From: Parus major
Taxonomy: Eukaryota; Chordata; Aves; Passeriformes; Paridae
Direction: 5' to 3'
Length of the DNA stretch: 64,000 nt
Assembly (NCBI RefSeq): GCF_001522545.3
Contig: NC_031781.1
Coordinates: forward strand, 9,119,487-9,183,486
This document shows, in pieces, positions 1 through 13,281 of the stretch (its first letter is position 1; the number at the start of each line of letters is the position of its first letter). Made by a program: the position numbers and the translations under genes. Below the pieces are notes generated by a model. The model had not been told where the DNA came from, searched no databases, and worked only from the letters and a program-made list of their open reading frames with translations.

Positions 1-2025
1 CAAAGGAATGTGAACTGCAGTTGACTCAAGCAGTATCACAGCAATGGCCCTCCCCCTACACACAAATCCGTGGAACTCTTAAAGAGACAGGTTTTTAGGC
101 TTTTTCAAATTCTGTGCTTCTTTCCCATTCCTTGATACCCTCAACCTGACTTAATTTAACTGCCTTTTCTTTCCAGACAACAAGAGCACCCAAGTTTGAC
201 CCAGACTAAAGCAAAGCAAACTAACTTGTATTATTCTGCCTACCTTAGAGAGGTATTAAATTCTAGCATTCTGCTACATATTCTTCTCATTGAAAGAACA
301 AACCATAAAGGGTCCTCTGTTTCAAGGTCTGCTGTAAAACATCTGATGAGTGTAAGCAAGATTAGATAATGAACACCTTGGTGAAAGGTATCATTTCTTC
401 CCACTAACTCAACAGACACAGAAAAATGCCATTATCTAAATCTATATACAATTTTCTTAATGTAACTGCTGGTTCACAATTACAGTTCCTGCTTAAATCC
501 ACAAGGGTGCCAGAGACTCTTTATAAGGCTTCTCTGTGTCCCAGGAAGAACCATTTCCTCCATGCAAAAATGTAGAAATAGCAAGATAAATACCATTGGT
601 CTGTTCTTTCTGTTCATCAGATTTTTGCCTCCAGGAGAGAAGTTACTAAGAACATTACATAATTACATTTTTAAGCAAGACACCATCTTGATTTTCAGCA
701 TTTCAGCTCGAAGGCCATCTATGCATCATTTCATCACCTACCTAAAGGTACCTCATTGAATCCCCACAATCCTTTCTATAACAGAAAACTAAAAGCAAAC
801 ACATACCTGGTGCAACCTTTTTCTTTAAATGTGAAGTGTGCTTGCTAATTAGGCTCTCAGACCTATTTAGCAAATAGCAAAATCTACTATTTGGTGGCAA
901 AACTGTAAGTACAGCTAGGACAGAACACATGAGATATTTTATATTGTCAGAAATTCTTATCCTGTAACAGGAAGAAGAAAGGAAACTTGCAAAAAGGGTC
1001 AAAATTAGAGCAGTTGCATCACACTCTAAATTAAATTGAAAGATAGTCCATCTTCTGCAAGGGATCAGGAAACTTCACCTTTCTCTGAAGATCAATTGCT
1101 ATGTTGACTGTTTGCTGCCATAGAAAATTATGATTTCTTTTCTCCACTTGTTCAACAGAAGTAATCTTACTCATCTCCCTAAGAGCGCGGGAGATTAACT
1201 AATGACAAACAAGCTGAAGACAAAACAGAAATAAAAAAGTACTGCCTGATATCCTTAAAATCTTATCCTGCAATCTGAGTCAAAGGCAACACCTATTTCA
1301 ACCTTTTGAAAAGGCTCAGAACTGCTCTCCTGCCTTAAAAGGATGAGGAAAAAAAACCCGTAGTAAATGACACTTATAAATTCTAGCATCCATCATTTCC
1401 CATGCTCTTACCTAAGGAGGCATAAATCCTTCCTGTAATTCACCAAGGATGAAAAATACAGTCATATATAATATTATAAAAACAGGAGACACAAGCAATA
1501 AAAAAACTCTCAAGATGTCCAAAACCCCATTTATCAAGCAGTTTTTGCTTGAAGGCAAGTTAGGTAATAACATGCAGAACAGAGCCAATTTAAGGAACTT
1601 GCATCCAATATACTATATTTAATAAGTAGCTACAGGTAAAATGATTGCAGGTTTGCTTTCTTTTATTTGTTTAGAAGGGCTCTGGTGCAAATCATACATA
1701 CATTAAGAGAGGAGAGATTACCACAAACCTCTCTGGCCACAGCATGATTTCTGTGTTACTGCCACTTAGCAAGAAGTCATTTTGAGAGTGTTGACACAGG
1801 GGATGTGGCTTCAGGCCATTTGGTCTCACACTGTAAGTCACAGCCACCATCATGTACCATTAGAAGAGGTACAGTTCCCACCAGATCCCTGCTCCAACTG
1901 GGTATGAGCTTATTTCAGAACTTCAGGAGATTACCTGTAGCACAAAGGTAGCACTTTGCCTTGCAATATGGAAAGATCCTCTACACTTGACACAGATTAG
2001 TATTTGTTAACTGCTAAGCACCTAC
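1..2025 (-). other. EEFSEC: EEFSEC intron 6, partial
   Basis: This is non-coding sequence downstream of the exon 6 donor. The short open frames on both strands match nothing I know. None has the expected basic C-terminal eEFSec sequence. It is AT-rich and unique in appearance, with no recognisable transposon or RNA gene. Confidence 0.85.
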
Positions 2026-2182
2026 CTGGAATGCGGATTTTAAATTTACCACTTTGTCCAAAACCACCATCTATTATTCCATCTTCTCCTGTAGACAGTT
2101 TCACTTTCAGACCCACAAAAATCTGGATGTTTGTTTCCTTTTTAAACAATGAACGACCAATCACACTGTAATCATCCATCAC
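2026..2182 (-). CDS. EEFSEC: EEFSEC exon 6: domain IV segment
   Basis: This 157-nt exon has 52 full codons plus the first base of a glycine codon, so it is phase 0 in and phase 1 out. The acceptor is a T-rich tract ending TTTTGCAG and the donor ATTCCAG|GTAGGT. The peptide begins VMDDYSVIGRSLFKKETNI and ends GQSGKFKIRIPG. Domain IV is unique to SelB and eEFSec; it is used for SECIS/SECISBP2 coupling and communicates with GTPase activation. The match to human residues near 479-530 is strong; HLSTGE corresponds to KLSTGE here. The next exon should encode a basic, low-complexity C-terminus. No such sequence is seen in positions 1-2025, so it lies off the window. Confidence 0.97.
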
Positions 2183-2678
2183 CTGCAAAATAAAAAAAAA
2201 GGGATTCATAACTCTACATTCTAAAGTGACAAAAAATTATCCATGTTACATGCTAAGTTTGGCAACTTCTACCACTCCACCTTTGATAAACCATTTATCC
2301 CAAATGAGCAAAACTCTGGGTGAGTCATCTATCTAAACTGCTGAGTTTAAGGCAATTCATGTCTAAAACCATAGAAGATTTTATGAACTAACATATTTCT
2401 GCTTCTATCTCCCTTATCAAAATACAGGAAGAATAAAACCTACATCAGAGCATGCTGTAAAGATCAGTTAATTAAAATCTTTTTTCTGCTTTGAAACCTC
2501 CCCATGAAAGTCACTAAAGTACCTATGCTGACAAAAATTTCATTCCATTTTTTATTCTACAGCTAGGTACATTTTCACCTACATAAACATTCTTTGTCTT
2601 AGCTCCAGACCTGCACTCCAACAGCTATACTTCCAAAGAAATGATAGAGTTTCTAAATAGAGCCTTTTAAATACTCAC

Positions 2679-2942
2679 CTTCACATACATATTGATTTGT
2701 TAAACCAAGAGCCTTATGACCACTGTATCCAATTTTAATTTCAAGGTTTGTAACCCAGTGGGAAGAACCATTCCAAGTTAAATTCTTAATTAAGCTATCA
2801 GGAACAAGAGGAAGTGAGGTTGGTGGGTAAGGCAAGATAAACAACCCTCCCTTAGGCATTATAAAGTATAAGGTGCAGTCAAGTGAGCCTAATCCTGTAG
2901 GTGTGAATATCCTTGTACAGCCAACGCCTGCAGTTACTCTAC
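2679..2942 (-). other. Candidate unannotated exon, flanked by phase-1 introns
   Basis: This 264-nt minus-strand segment is open throughout in one frame (88 codons). It is preceded by a plausible branch/pyrimidine region ending TGTGTCTACAAG and followed by a consensus donor, GAAG|GTGAGT. Both borders split a codon after its first base. The peptide includes GLGSLDCTLYFIMPKGG and NLTWNGSSHWVTNLEIKIGY, with two N-glycosylation sequons. I do not recognise the family. Spliced between EEFSEC exons 5 and 6 it would be read in another frame and hit TAA at the third codon. So it is either a poison exon, an exon of another transcript, a decayed insertion, or chance. There is no evidence of expression. 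Confidence 0.35.
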
Positions 2943-3767
2943 CTTGTAGACACAGAAAGAACATTTATTTATCAGAATAAATATGGGGATATTACTTAAA
3001 TCTTTCCAAGATTATTTTTTTGGTGAAAGTTGCAGCCCTCCTTCATATCTCAGGAGCCATTTTTAGCTACACCTAAGGGTTGAAAGGATCAAAGTGACTG
3101 AGAACAGTAAAGAATTGCAATCAGTTCTGAACATTCCCCTTTACTCAGTTTAAATGAACTCAAAATACTGATGACTTAAAGTACTGCTGGTTTATTAAGC
3201 AACTGTCCTTCTCTGAAGCCTCCTCCATAAACTATAATGCATATACAAACTCAAATCCCTAGGACTGTTATTATTTTGTTACATATATATGCCTCCATTT
3301 TAATGCCAATCTCAGTATGGTAGTAAACCTAATACCAGAAATTTCATTTTTGTTTTATTTTAAACAGATCTTACTTGCTCAGCCATAAACAGTCTTGAAA
3401 GGGCTGTGCAGTATTAGAGAGCACTGGCAGGACCTCTCCTTTTCCCAGACCAGATGCAGGGTGAGAAATATCTACAGCCCTTCTTGCTTCTGTCACATGG
3501 AGATGACAACAGGACAGGGAGCTCTGCTCTGGGACCAGCCAAGACTGTAGGCAGAAACACTCAGATGCCTCAAAAACATTCACTGCCTGAACTCCTCATC
3601 TTTCCCCAAAAGGACACTTTTATGGGGTTTCTTTGTGTCTGTCCTCTCCCACTGCTTCAAAATAGCTTGTGAACCATTGATGGCAGCATCACTGCTCAGC
3701 AACATTTTGGCTTAAATGTAAAACTGAATAATGTCTTTTCCTAGAGGCCCTGATAATAGGTGGAGAT

Positions 3768-3777
3768 GGGGGGGGGG
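3768..3777. repeat. G10 homopolymer
   Basis: Ten consecutive G on the plus strand within intron 5. It is C10 in the pre-mRNA sense. Confidence 0.9.
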
Positions 3778-4526
3778 AGATAAGCTCTCAGTCACACTTG
3801 CCTTTCTTTGGGTCTGAAATGGAAGACTAGAAGAAAAAGAAGCTGTTAATACCAACCTGAAATAGCATTTTCATTTTCAAAATCTAAATTTTTTTCCAGT
3901 TGCACTGGCTAGAGAAATTAAATTATTATTTCATCCTATACATCTTTTATTCCTAAAACAAGAATTTCAAAACTGTTCTGCCTCTTGTCCGCTGCTGGCT
4001 AGTGTTTCTTTCCACTGTGTTTGAAATACAGATGGTACAATATGCTCCAGGGAGGATCTCTAATATATCTATTATTTTTGCGGTTATCCCTCAAATGGCA
4101 CAGGAAGCCAACTTTAAAGGCCAACATCTTTGGAAACATCTTTTATTTTTCCAAGAGCACTTCAAAGTTATCTTTAATTTAATTAAAAACGGAATTACAG
4201 GATGAGCAATCATACTAGGCTAGCATGGTTCAGTTTAGGGCCTCCCCATCAAGGGTGTCAGAAAAAACTACAGTCATTTCTGTGAATAAGTGTTACAGGC
4301 ATCAAGTACCTTAGAGTAAACCAGAAATGATAACCTCTGAGTATTAGAATAGAAATAAAATCTATCAGCATTTAGTTATGCCACACTCACATAAAACCTT
4401 TGAATTAAAAAAAAAACAAAAAACCCTTATCTTTTATAAAGAAAGGTGCATTTTAGGGTCTTGCTCTTGTACATTCAGTATAGGAGAGCAACCAAGGACT
4501 CCAGCTGCACTGTTTTTTCCACTCTT

Positions 4527-5541
4527 ATAGTCACAAAATCACCAGGTTGGAAGACACCTCTAAGATTGAGTCCAACCCATGCCCTAACACCGCCTCAACT
4601 AAACCACAGCACCAAGTGCCACCTCCAGTCTTTTTTTAAACACATCCAAGGATGGTGACTCCAACACCCTCTTCCCTTAAAAAACTTTTTCCTAATATCC
4701 AACCTATATTTCCCTTGGTGCAGTTTAAGACTGTGTCTTCTCATTCTGTCAGCTGCTGCCTGGAGAAAGAGACCAACCCCACCTGCCCACAGCCACCTTT
4801 CAGGGAGCTGTAGAGAGTGATGAGGTCACCTCCAAGTCTCCTTTTCTCCAGGCTAAACAACCCCAGCTCCCTCAGCCGTTCCTCACAGGATTTGTGTTCC
4901 CAGCCCCTCACCAGCCTCGTTGTCTCCTCTGGACGTGCTCAAGCATCTCAATGTCCTTCCCAAACTGAGGGGTCAGAATTGGACACAGAACTCCAGGTGT
5001 GCCCTCACCAGTGCTGAGTACAGGGGAAGAACCTCCCAGCTCCTGCTGGCCACACTGTTCCTGATCCAGGCCAGGATGCCGCTGGCCTTCTTGGCCCCCA
5101 GGGCACACTGGTGGCTCATGTTCAGTCGGCTGTCACCAGCACCCCCAGGTCCCTTTCTGCCTGGGCACTGTCCAGCCACACCATCCCCAGCCTGTAGCAC
5201 TGCAGGGGGTTATTGATTATTTTGTGGCCAAAATGCAAGACTTGGCACCTGGACTTGCCAAATTTCATTTTATTGGACTCTGCCCCTCCATCCAACCATT
5301 CCAGGCCTCTGCAGAGCCCTCCTATCTTCCAACAGATCAACACACACTCCCAGCTTAGTGTCATCTGCAGATTTACTACTGAAAGACTCAATTCCCTCAT
5401 CCATGTCATTAATAAAAATATTGAACAGAACTGGCCCCAGCACAGACCCCTGAGGAGCACCACTGGTGACTGGTTGCCAGCTGGATGCAGCACCTTTCAC
5501 CACCACCCTCTGGACCCGGCCATTCAGCCAGTTCTGAACTC
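4527..5541 (-). mobile_element. CR1 LINE, 5'-truncated, inactive
   Basis: This is a non-LTR retrotransposon fragment of about 1 kb lying in the same orientation as EEFSEC. On the minus strand it encodes the 3' part of the CR1 reverse transcriptase: [20 protein letters not shown], then SADDTKLG where a FADDTKL-type catalytic motif is expected, then AERDLGVLV and [11 protein letters not shown] near the end. The coding signal jumps between frames at least twice, so no active protein is made. The 3' end is the CR1-type UTR: on the plus strand it appears as AATCACCAGGTTGGAAG at about 4538-4554. Similarity stops abruptly near 5541, a typical 5' truncation from incomplete reverse transcription. The exact subfamily cannot be named without a library search. 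Confidence 0.93.
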
Positions 5542-5582
5542 GTTAAAAAACAAAATCCCTCCTTTAACCAATCAATAAGTTC

Positions 5583-5743
5583 TGTAGGTATTACCATGAT
5601 TCCTTGGGCATCTCTACAGGGCATTAGAAACAAAACCACTTTAGTGGTGCTGAGATAATAAGTGATCAGTGACTTGCCTGACCTTCTGTTTGGAATAAAA
5701 CCTCTATGACCCAAAGTTTCTGTCTCGCTCACTAAATTCTACA
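5583..5743 (+). mobile_element. Possible LTR fragment of an endogenous retrovirus
   Basis: This short segment begins TGTAG and ends CTACA, a 5-bp inverted terminal pair. It contains AATAAA at 5694-5699, followed 20-30 bp later by TCTGTCTCGCTCAC, which resembles the U5 end of retroviral LTRs. It starts about 40 bp beyond the CR1 truncation point. No target-site duplication is visible, and 161 bp is short for a full LTR, so it may be partial or coincidental. Confidence 0.3.
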
Positions 5744-8700
5744 CACCCCATTCTGTGCCATCCACGCCCTCCAGTGAGGCCATCATCAATTTATTCCTGA
5801 CAAAGACAAAATAACTAGAGAATGCCTGTCCTAACAGGAACTAAGATAACTGGATCAGTCTTTGCATTAAAATAAATGAGTGAAGCAGAGAATTGCTATG
5901 AAGGAAAGCTCATTTTCTCAACTTTAAGAGTGTATTAGAAAAAAATAAAAGAAAAATTATATTTTTGGTTTAGCTTTGCTTTGTAAAAAGGAAAAGAAAT
6001 GCATGTTGTTCTCCCTAACTGAAACTCAACACTTCCAATTACTTTACCAGCAATTTACCTCCAATCGTAGGATTTTAAGTTAATCCCCTTTGAGTTCTCA
6101 GAACATCTACAATGGCAATCACTTTGCCTATTAGCTGAACAGCCTTTCGGGAGAGCTTTCTGCTTTTCTCTCAATCACTCTTTTTTTCAGTATAAAATAT
6201 TATGAACTTACAAAGCCAAATGCCACAAAGGCAGTAAGGGATATGCAGTCTGCTCTGAAGCAGCAGCAAGGGGCCTAGCAATGAGGACAGACTAATTTTA
6301 TTAACTTCATGGAAACTTCAAAAAGCTTTAGGGCTTTAATGCCAGACAGAGACGACCCCAAAAGTCAGTTTAAGTGCTGCATAAACAAAGGATTAGGGCA
6401 AGAAAAAGCTGAAGGCTCCTTGCATTTCTTGTTTATATTGTCATATGACCTAGTAGGAGTGGGAGAGGGCTGCCTCTCTGACTTTAATCCCCCATGGTGT
6501 ACAGTGGCGTTTCAGTTCACTGACCTACATTACGATAATATTTTTTTAAATTTATGGGCAGAGGTGCAGCATCAAACTCACTTAAGGACATTTAAAAAGA
6601 AAAGGGGCAGGATGGGAAAAATACCCAGAAGAGAAGTTTTCTGGCTGGTATAGTCTCCCCCTCTCACTTAGGTTAGATCATCAGCTTAGAAAAAGGATTT
6701 CAAGTTCAAAGGGAACATCTCTGTTACTCTTGTTTTATGGCTTAGACCAGAGGACACAATAGCACTGAGTTTATGAAATATCCCTTCCCACTTGGCTTTT
6801 GTGTTTGCACAGAAAAAAGTAAACAGTGCTTTATAACCGTAGGTGAAGTATGTGCATCTCTGGCATATAACCCTTGTGCTAAAACCAAGAAGTTCACATA
6901 AAAAAATAACCAACTTGCACTCCTCATCTCTTCAGTACTTACCCTGCCTTAGACTGTTTGCAAAACCACAGTTCACGTTATGTGCTGGAATTCAGTGCAA
7001 ACCATAGTATTAATTCCAAGGAAGAACAACTCCAGTATGCCCCTTTGAGCAGGATAGCAAGTTATATTGTCCAGCCTGTTAAACAACCCTCCTTTTTAGG
7101 ATAATTTAGAAATTACTGTTATCTTAACACCCTCTCCAACCATCCATCACACACATTTTGAGAGCAAAGAACCCTCATCTCTTAAAGTATCTGCAGGAAA
7201 AAAAAAGTGGATCAGAACAGAAACACACAAAAGGAAACAAAGTGGTGCCAGTATGAGAGTGAAATAAGGAAAGGTTTAAAACAGAGAAAGTAAAAGTAAT
7301 AAATATGAAATACCAGAAAAGATATAGAGAAAGAGAAGGAATAGCCTTTTCTGATTTAATAAAAAATTACATGAGTAAAAAAAAATAAATTTTAACAGCC
7401 GAAGTACTATCCTTAGCCAACTGATAAAAGGTTCATTGAAACTAAAGCAGAAAAACAACTGGAGAGGAAAAAGAACAAAAAGAACCTGTGACTAACACTG
7501 AAAATACAAAGCATTTTTATTACTTTTTGTACTTCAGAAAAAGTACGCTTGAGACATCTTCATCATGATCAGTGACAGCTCACTTATTTCTAGAAAACAG
7601 TTTCAAGCACTTTCCATTTCTGTGTCAGGAATTTGCAGCCTCAAAAATATTCCCATTTCTGGTTTTTTTTAAATGAAGTTTCATGCATTGAGAAAATGAT
7701 GGTACATGAGGCCACAAAAAGGGTGAAGGAGAAAGGAATTGAGAGGACTGCACCAATGATCAAGTGTCCAGCTTTTCTCACTCTACAAACACTTTGAGCT
7801 TATAGCTGGTTACTGAGAACTAGCTGAACAACTTGGTACAAAGAAAGAGTGATTTGGTCAATCACAGCTTTTCCTCAAGAGCTTACTTACAGCAGCATAA
7901 AGACTTTTCTTTCTGCAACTCCCTCCAGCACTAGAGGCCTTCAGCTTCACGTTTCATTACTGCTGTTTTAATGGAAGCCATCACACTAACATCTCCACAT
8001 ATCCATTAACTTGGTTTCCAGATGTTTGACCCATCTCTCACCAGCCTATGTTTCTTATATCCAAAAACCATTTTCCTTTTTCTGCACTTCTGAGTAAAGG
8101 GACAATGGAGTTTGGGAATATTTAATAAGGAGCCATAAAATTCCCTTCTCTTTGCTGAGCATTGTGCCACCACTAGAGCCTGGTAAGACCTTCATGGCAG
8201 CAAAGAAAAGAAGTGATGAGACAGGACAGTGAGTGAGAGACAACCAGACTGCTTTAGGTTCTAAAAGCCCTACATCTCCCCAACAGCATTCTCCAGGCAC
8301 ATGCAGGGTTCCAACAGGGCACTATTCATTCATCATGCATCTTTATAATGCAAGTTTCTTTCATCTCTGTTTAAAGCTTAGAAGTGTTGAATCCCAGGCA
8401 CTGAATTCCTGTCATGATCTGAATGAAAACATTAGTTTTACCAAGTAAGAAGAAACTGGTTCATGTCATGATTTCAGTTTTTATTGATCTATGCTGCATT
8501 CCCATTATGTGGGAAAATCAACATCAACAGATAAGGGAAAGAGGAGGCTCAAGACTGTTACTACATCCTACACCATCCATCTCCAGACCAGCCAGCCCTG
8601 GCTTACTACACAAGTTAAAAACCCTGTGATCTCTATTACCCAAGATAAAAAACACCAAGACTTGTTCTGTAGACAAGATGTCACGTACAGGTCTTAACCT

Positions 8701-11700
8701 GGCTTTGTAAGCATGACACAGAGAGGACTGCCAAGCTGAAGAGAGCTTCTCTTCATGGAGAAGGTTCTGAGCAGCCAGGAGAACACTGGTGGTAGTTCCA
8801 TGACTTAAAAACACACAGGCAATTTCTTATCTATTTTGAAGCATTTTAACTGTGGTGATCTCAGTTTCTTAAATCCTAAATGTCCAAAAAGGAGACATCA
8901 GTGAGACATGGCAAGTTTAATTTGGAACATTGCATAGACCCAGCACATAGCAGGAGGTCAGCTATAGTGACCCTAAGTTAAATTTCTTTCTAAAGGAAAC
9001 TGCACACAAATAACTAGAGGAGGGCAGGAGGGTACTGGAAGGAGGCAAAAAGGACAGGACAGGCCTGGAAAGAGCTGCCTGAAGCAACTGATGCTGAGGA
9101 AGAAGAGAGAGCTGACTCTGACAGACTTACATTCTCCTCTCAAGATACAGCATAGACATACAAATACCCTTGGTCTGTCCCCTCCCCTGAGGATCTCTAA
9201 CTCCAGTGTGTGGATCTGCTACCCAAAGTCACCTCCTCTATTGGGTAACAGCTTCCTTCTGCCATGTAACAAGGTCTGTGCTATCAAGCAACACAAGCCT
9301 GTGCTACACTGTTGGATGTTTGTAAGAGCAGCTCCAGTGAAGGTGAACAGTAAAAGGATGGCTTTGCTTCAGCAATATGAAGGTTTAGTTTTACTTTATC
9401 TTTCGACTTTAAAAATACCTAGGAAATTAAATAACTTAGGTTTAATATAAAGGTAAGTTGCAGAATTGGGCACTTAAGAAGTTAAGAAATGCCAGATGTC
9501 CATACAACCATATCCCTGTTCCTCTTTGATATACCCCATGATAGAGTCTTAACATGACCATATCCAAAAAAATTTCAGAGGAACCTTGCCTTATTAAGTG
9601 CACAGGGCAAAGGCACAGGGGAACAGAATTAATGTTGCATACGCAACTGTAAATCTGGTATTTCCTAACTTTCAAGTTCTTGATTTTGCAACCTAAGCAA
9701 CATTCTTAATTCATTTTTGTATCCAATAAATAAAATGGTGTATTGGTCGCCTTGCTGACAAACTGATTCCCCCACAGGTGACTATTACACAACCTCAGAA
9801 AAATCAAGACCAGCTGTCCACACACTTGCAAGACTCAAAAGCATGTCTGCATTTCGAATTTAATAATATAAATAATAACCATAGGTGTTACTCAAACCTT
9901 GCAAAAATTCTACTACCCAGTCATGTGGAGTAAGCCATTCTTTTGCTGGTGAGTGAACAAAACTTCTTTTCTCCTGTGCGTAAGAAGGCAGATTCTGCAA
10001 CTTACCTGGTACACTTTTATGACAAATTTATTCTAGTGTGTTAATCCATATGCTGAGTTAGGAAATGTCAGGAAACATCACCATCCATCTCTCAGCACTG
10101 TTTAGCAGAAATGGTATTTCTGTTTAATGGGCAGTAAGCCTTCCCTTCTCCCAGCTAAGCTTCTCAGACTCTTTTACTCAAAAACTAAACAAGAGCCAAT
10201 AAATAAATACATCTTTTATATTCCCACTGAACAGTGCATTTTAACTAGTGAATGAGCTGTGCACTTTTATTCACCTGACTGCCTTCATCTCTGTATTATT
10301 ACTGTATTTAGCATACCATCAGCAGCCAAGCAGAACCAAACAAACTCATGTTCAGACATCAAAGCAGGAAAAATAGTAATTGTGGCGTCTGCATGTTTAC
10401 AGTAGATGATGGAGTGACATCCACCACTTCTCCCAGCTAGAGCCACAGAGGGTTCTGCAGACAGCCCAGGTCACTGCTGGTGCATGCAGGCAGCACTCAA
10501 TCAGATTTCACAGTCTAGCCTTGTCACTCACATTGTGCCCCTATCAGTCTGCACACCCCACCTCAGTCACCCAGAAAGCAACATTACCTGGCTGATGCAG
10601 GGTTTGACTTGCTATGCCCCTGGCACTTTTCACTGTAGGAAAATAGTAGATGCAACATTAGCTCTAGTAAGATAATGAAACATCCTGTGCCTAGAAATAA
10701 AATAGGTAGAAGAGTCTAACTATCCAAGGTGGTAAAATTTAATTATCTTCATTCATGGCAGCACCATGAAACCACGCAACAGAAAATTTAAGGAAGAGTA
10801 TTTCTGTCACACATACCTCAAAAACAGTCTATAGGCACAACTCTGAAACAAATTCTGGTATTACAGATATCTGGAAAAGTGAAAAAGGAACAATGTTTTT
10901 TATAAATGATCCACTACCCAGGAATCTTTCCAGACAGGAATACTCTAGTTCTCCTATACTAACCTACTGCCTCCCAGAGCAAAGGTAATCAGCACAGTCT
11001 CATCCCTTAAATGAATCACATCAGATGCTCTTATTGCTCATGGGCAAGCCCCTTTTCCCTCCTTTGCACACTCCTTTAGCAGTCTGGTAAAGTGTGTGGC
11101 TGAGCTACTACAAACCTGGCATGTACTCGGTAACTGCATGAGCTGTTTCCACTCAAATATTGCTCACTGTTTTTAAAAACCTACCATTTTCAAAACCGCT
11201 GCTTTTGAAAACGTCTAGTGCCCCAAGGGACAGCCTAGGTTATTGCTGGACATCAACAAATTTAATACCATTTTCTCACAGTTCCTGTAGCTGCTTACTG
11301 GCATTGATCTCCACAATATCCTATCCTTCTGAAAGGCCAGAAAGACCTGTGAAGTAATGATGACAAAGCCTTCCCTTTGACCACTCAGGTAATGTACTTG
11401 CTCTGACAAAGCTCCTCCTACCCTGATGGAAGAAGAGAGAACCACCCAAAGATTTTTAGGTGCTGAAAGACAAGCTTTCTCTCTTCCCTTCAGACTTCAG
11501 AAGAGATGCACTGATAAAGATCTCGGCAACTTACCCTGCTTGCACTTATTGCTCTTGCAACAATGTGTTTCTCCTTGGGGACACTTAGATCACATCAATA
11601 TTCAAACAATTAGTAACACGTTGTTAGTAAGCAATAGGCAACCCTAAAAACTAAGCATTCTGGCTACATGATGGCCTCAACCCCCAGGAGAATGAGTACA

Positions 11701-13281
11701 AGAAGAAAACTTACTATCCAGCAACCCACAAAACCTGTGAACAAAGTGGCTATGAACAAAACCAGGACATCGTACAGCATGATTACCATCAAGTAAAGTC
11801 TGAAGAGCAAGGCAAATAATGAGAAAGATACATTAAAAACTTTAAAATAGAGAGAATTTCTTCTTAGAATTGACAGAGGAGCACAGATAAAGTATCTTTG
11901 TAAAGAACATGCCCATTATGATAGGAAAGCATTCTGCTACACTTAAAATGGGAAACCATTCCAGCCAGATATAATATACGTGTATATTCTTCACTACACA
12001 AGCCTGAAAGTGCAGAAGGTGCAGCTCACACTGAGCAGAGTTTTCCTTCCCCTTTTGTTTCTGCCACATAGCTATGGATTTACCATATGGAGTACCCATG
12101 ACAACAGGACCCTGTGGCAGCTATCCTAAGATAAATCCTGCTCGTGCAAACGCTTTCAAAACAGGCAGAATATCTGAGTCATGCAGGAAACCATGATGTA
12201 CTCCTGTGGTTCACCTTTCAGCTGAAATTCTTTGCACTCAACCTGTATGTTCATGGAAGCCGAAGAGCAAATAATGTGACAAATATAAAGGATTTATTCC
12301 AGGAACTGAGTAACTGCTTCATGAGTCAGACTGGAATTAACCTGCAAGGCTGCATAGAGGTTAAATTCAAAGAAGGTATTTCAGAGATGGTGTTAGGATT
12401 AATACAAGTCTCTTTGCCCACAGAACTGGGCAAGCTGAATGCTGAGCAGCCTGTCTCCAGAAGCCCAAGGACAACAGTTGCTGCTTGTATTTGTAATTTG
12501 TCTCCAACTCCTGACCTGCTGCAGTTCAGCAAGCCCACATCCACCGCCAGCACTGAATGTCAAATCAGAGGGACAAAACCTGCCCTTTTTTCAGCAAGAT
12601 TCCCACATCACGCTCCTTAGAGCTGCACTGGCGTTCATAACAGCACTCTCTTTTACTTTTATCAGTACAAACCACTTGTTGCCAGCCTAGCTTTTTCCTA
12701 TTGAAAGTACATTTGTCAGGCAGCCAAGGGTTTGCAAAAATAAAATGTCCAGAGGGCGACAGTCTCTGCCTCCACATAACCACACCAGAAAGATGTTCTT
12801 GACAGAAACTTCCTCCCACTGAAGTTCTCCCCTCTCTCAAGTTCTCTCTGTAAGAGAATGCTGGACTAGTATTTCACATTGTTTTTTAAACCATCAAGTT
12901 AAGAAAATACAAACCTCTGCCACTGTCCTCTTAGTTCTGATGAATAGCATATTTTGGTTTTCCTTAAAACTTACCATACTTAAACATAAAAAAACCCTGT
13001 GGTCTAAAGCAAAACAGTGCATTCACACATTTTTGTAACAGCTCAAAAATATCAAATGATATAATGCCAGAAAAACCATTACTGCAGTATAATCATGCAA
13101 AACTTTTTCATAACCAAGATGCAATACCAGGATCTCAATTTCATGGACTAAGCTGCACCTCAGACAACTCTAACTTCTCATATGTTAATTTGTCATAGAT
13201 CACAGTAATACATAGTCCCCTTCACCCCCCTTCACCCCTCAAAAATGAGCAGATGAATAAACAAGGATGCACTGCAGACAG

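Noticed and set aside
1..2025. Search for the terminal EEFSEC exon (basic C-terminus, stop codon, poly(A) site)
   Set aside because: No minus-strand frame here shows the expected sequence, so the exon is placed outside the window.
12144..12620. 158-codon open frame on the plus strand, the longest outside EEFSEC apart from exon 5's own frame
   Set aside because: No recognisable domain and no supporting gene structure. About one frame of this length is expected by chance in 128 kb of strand at this composition.
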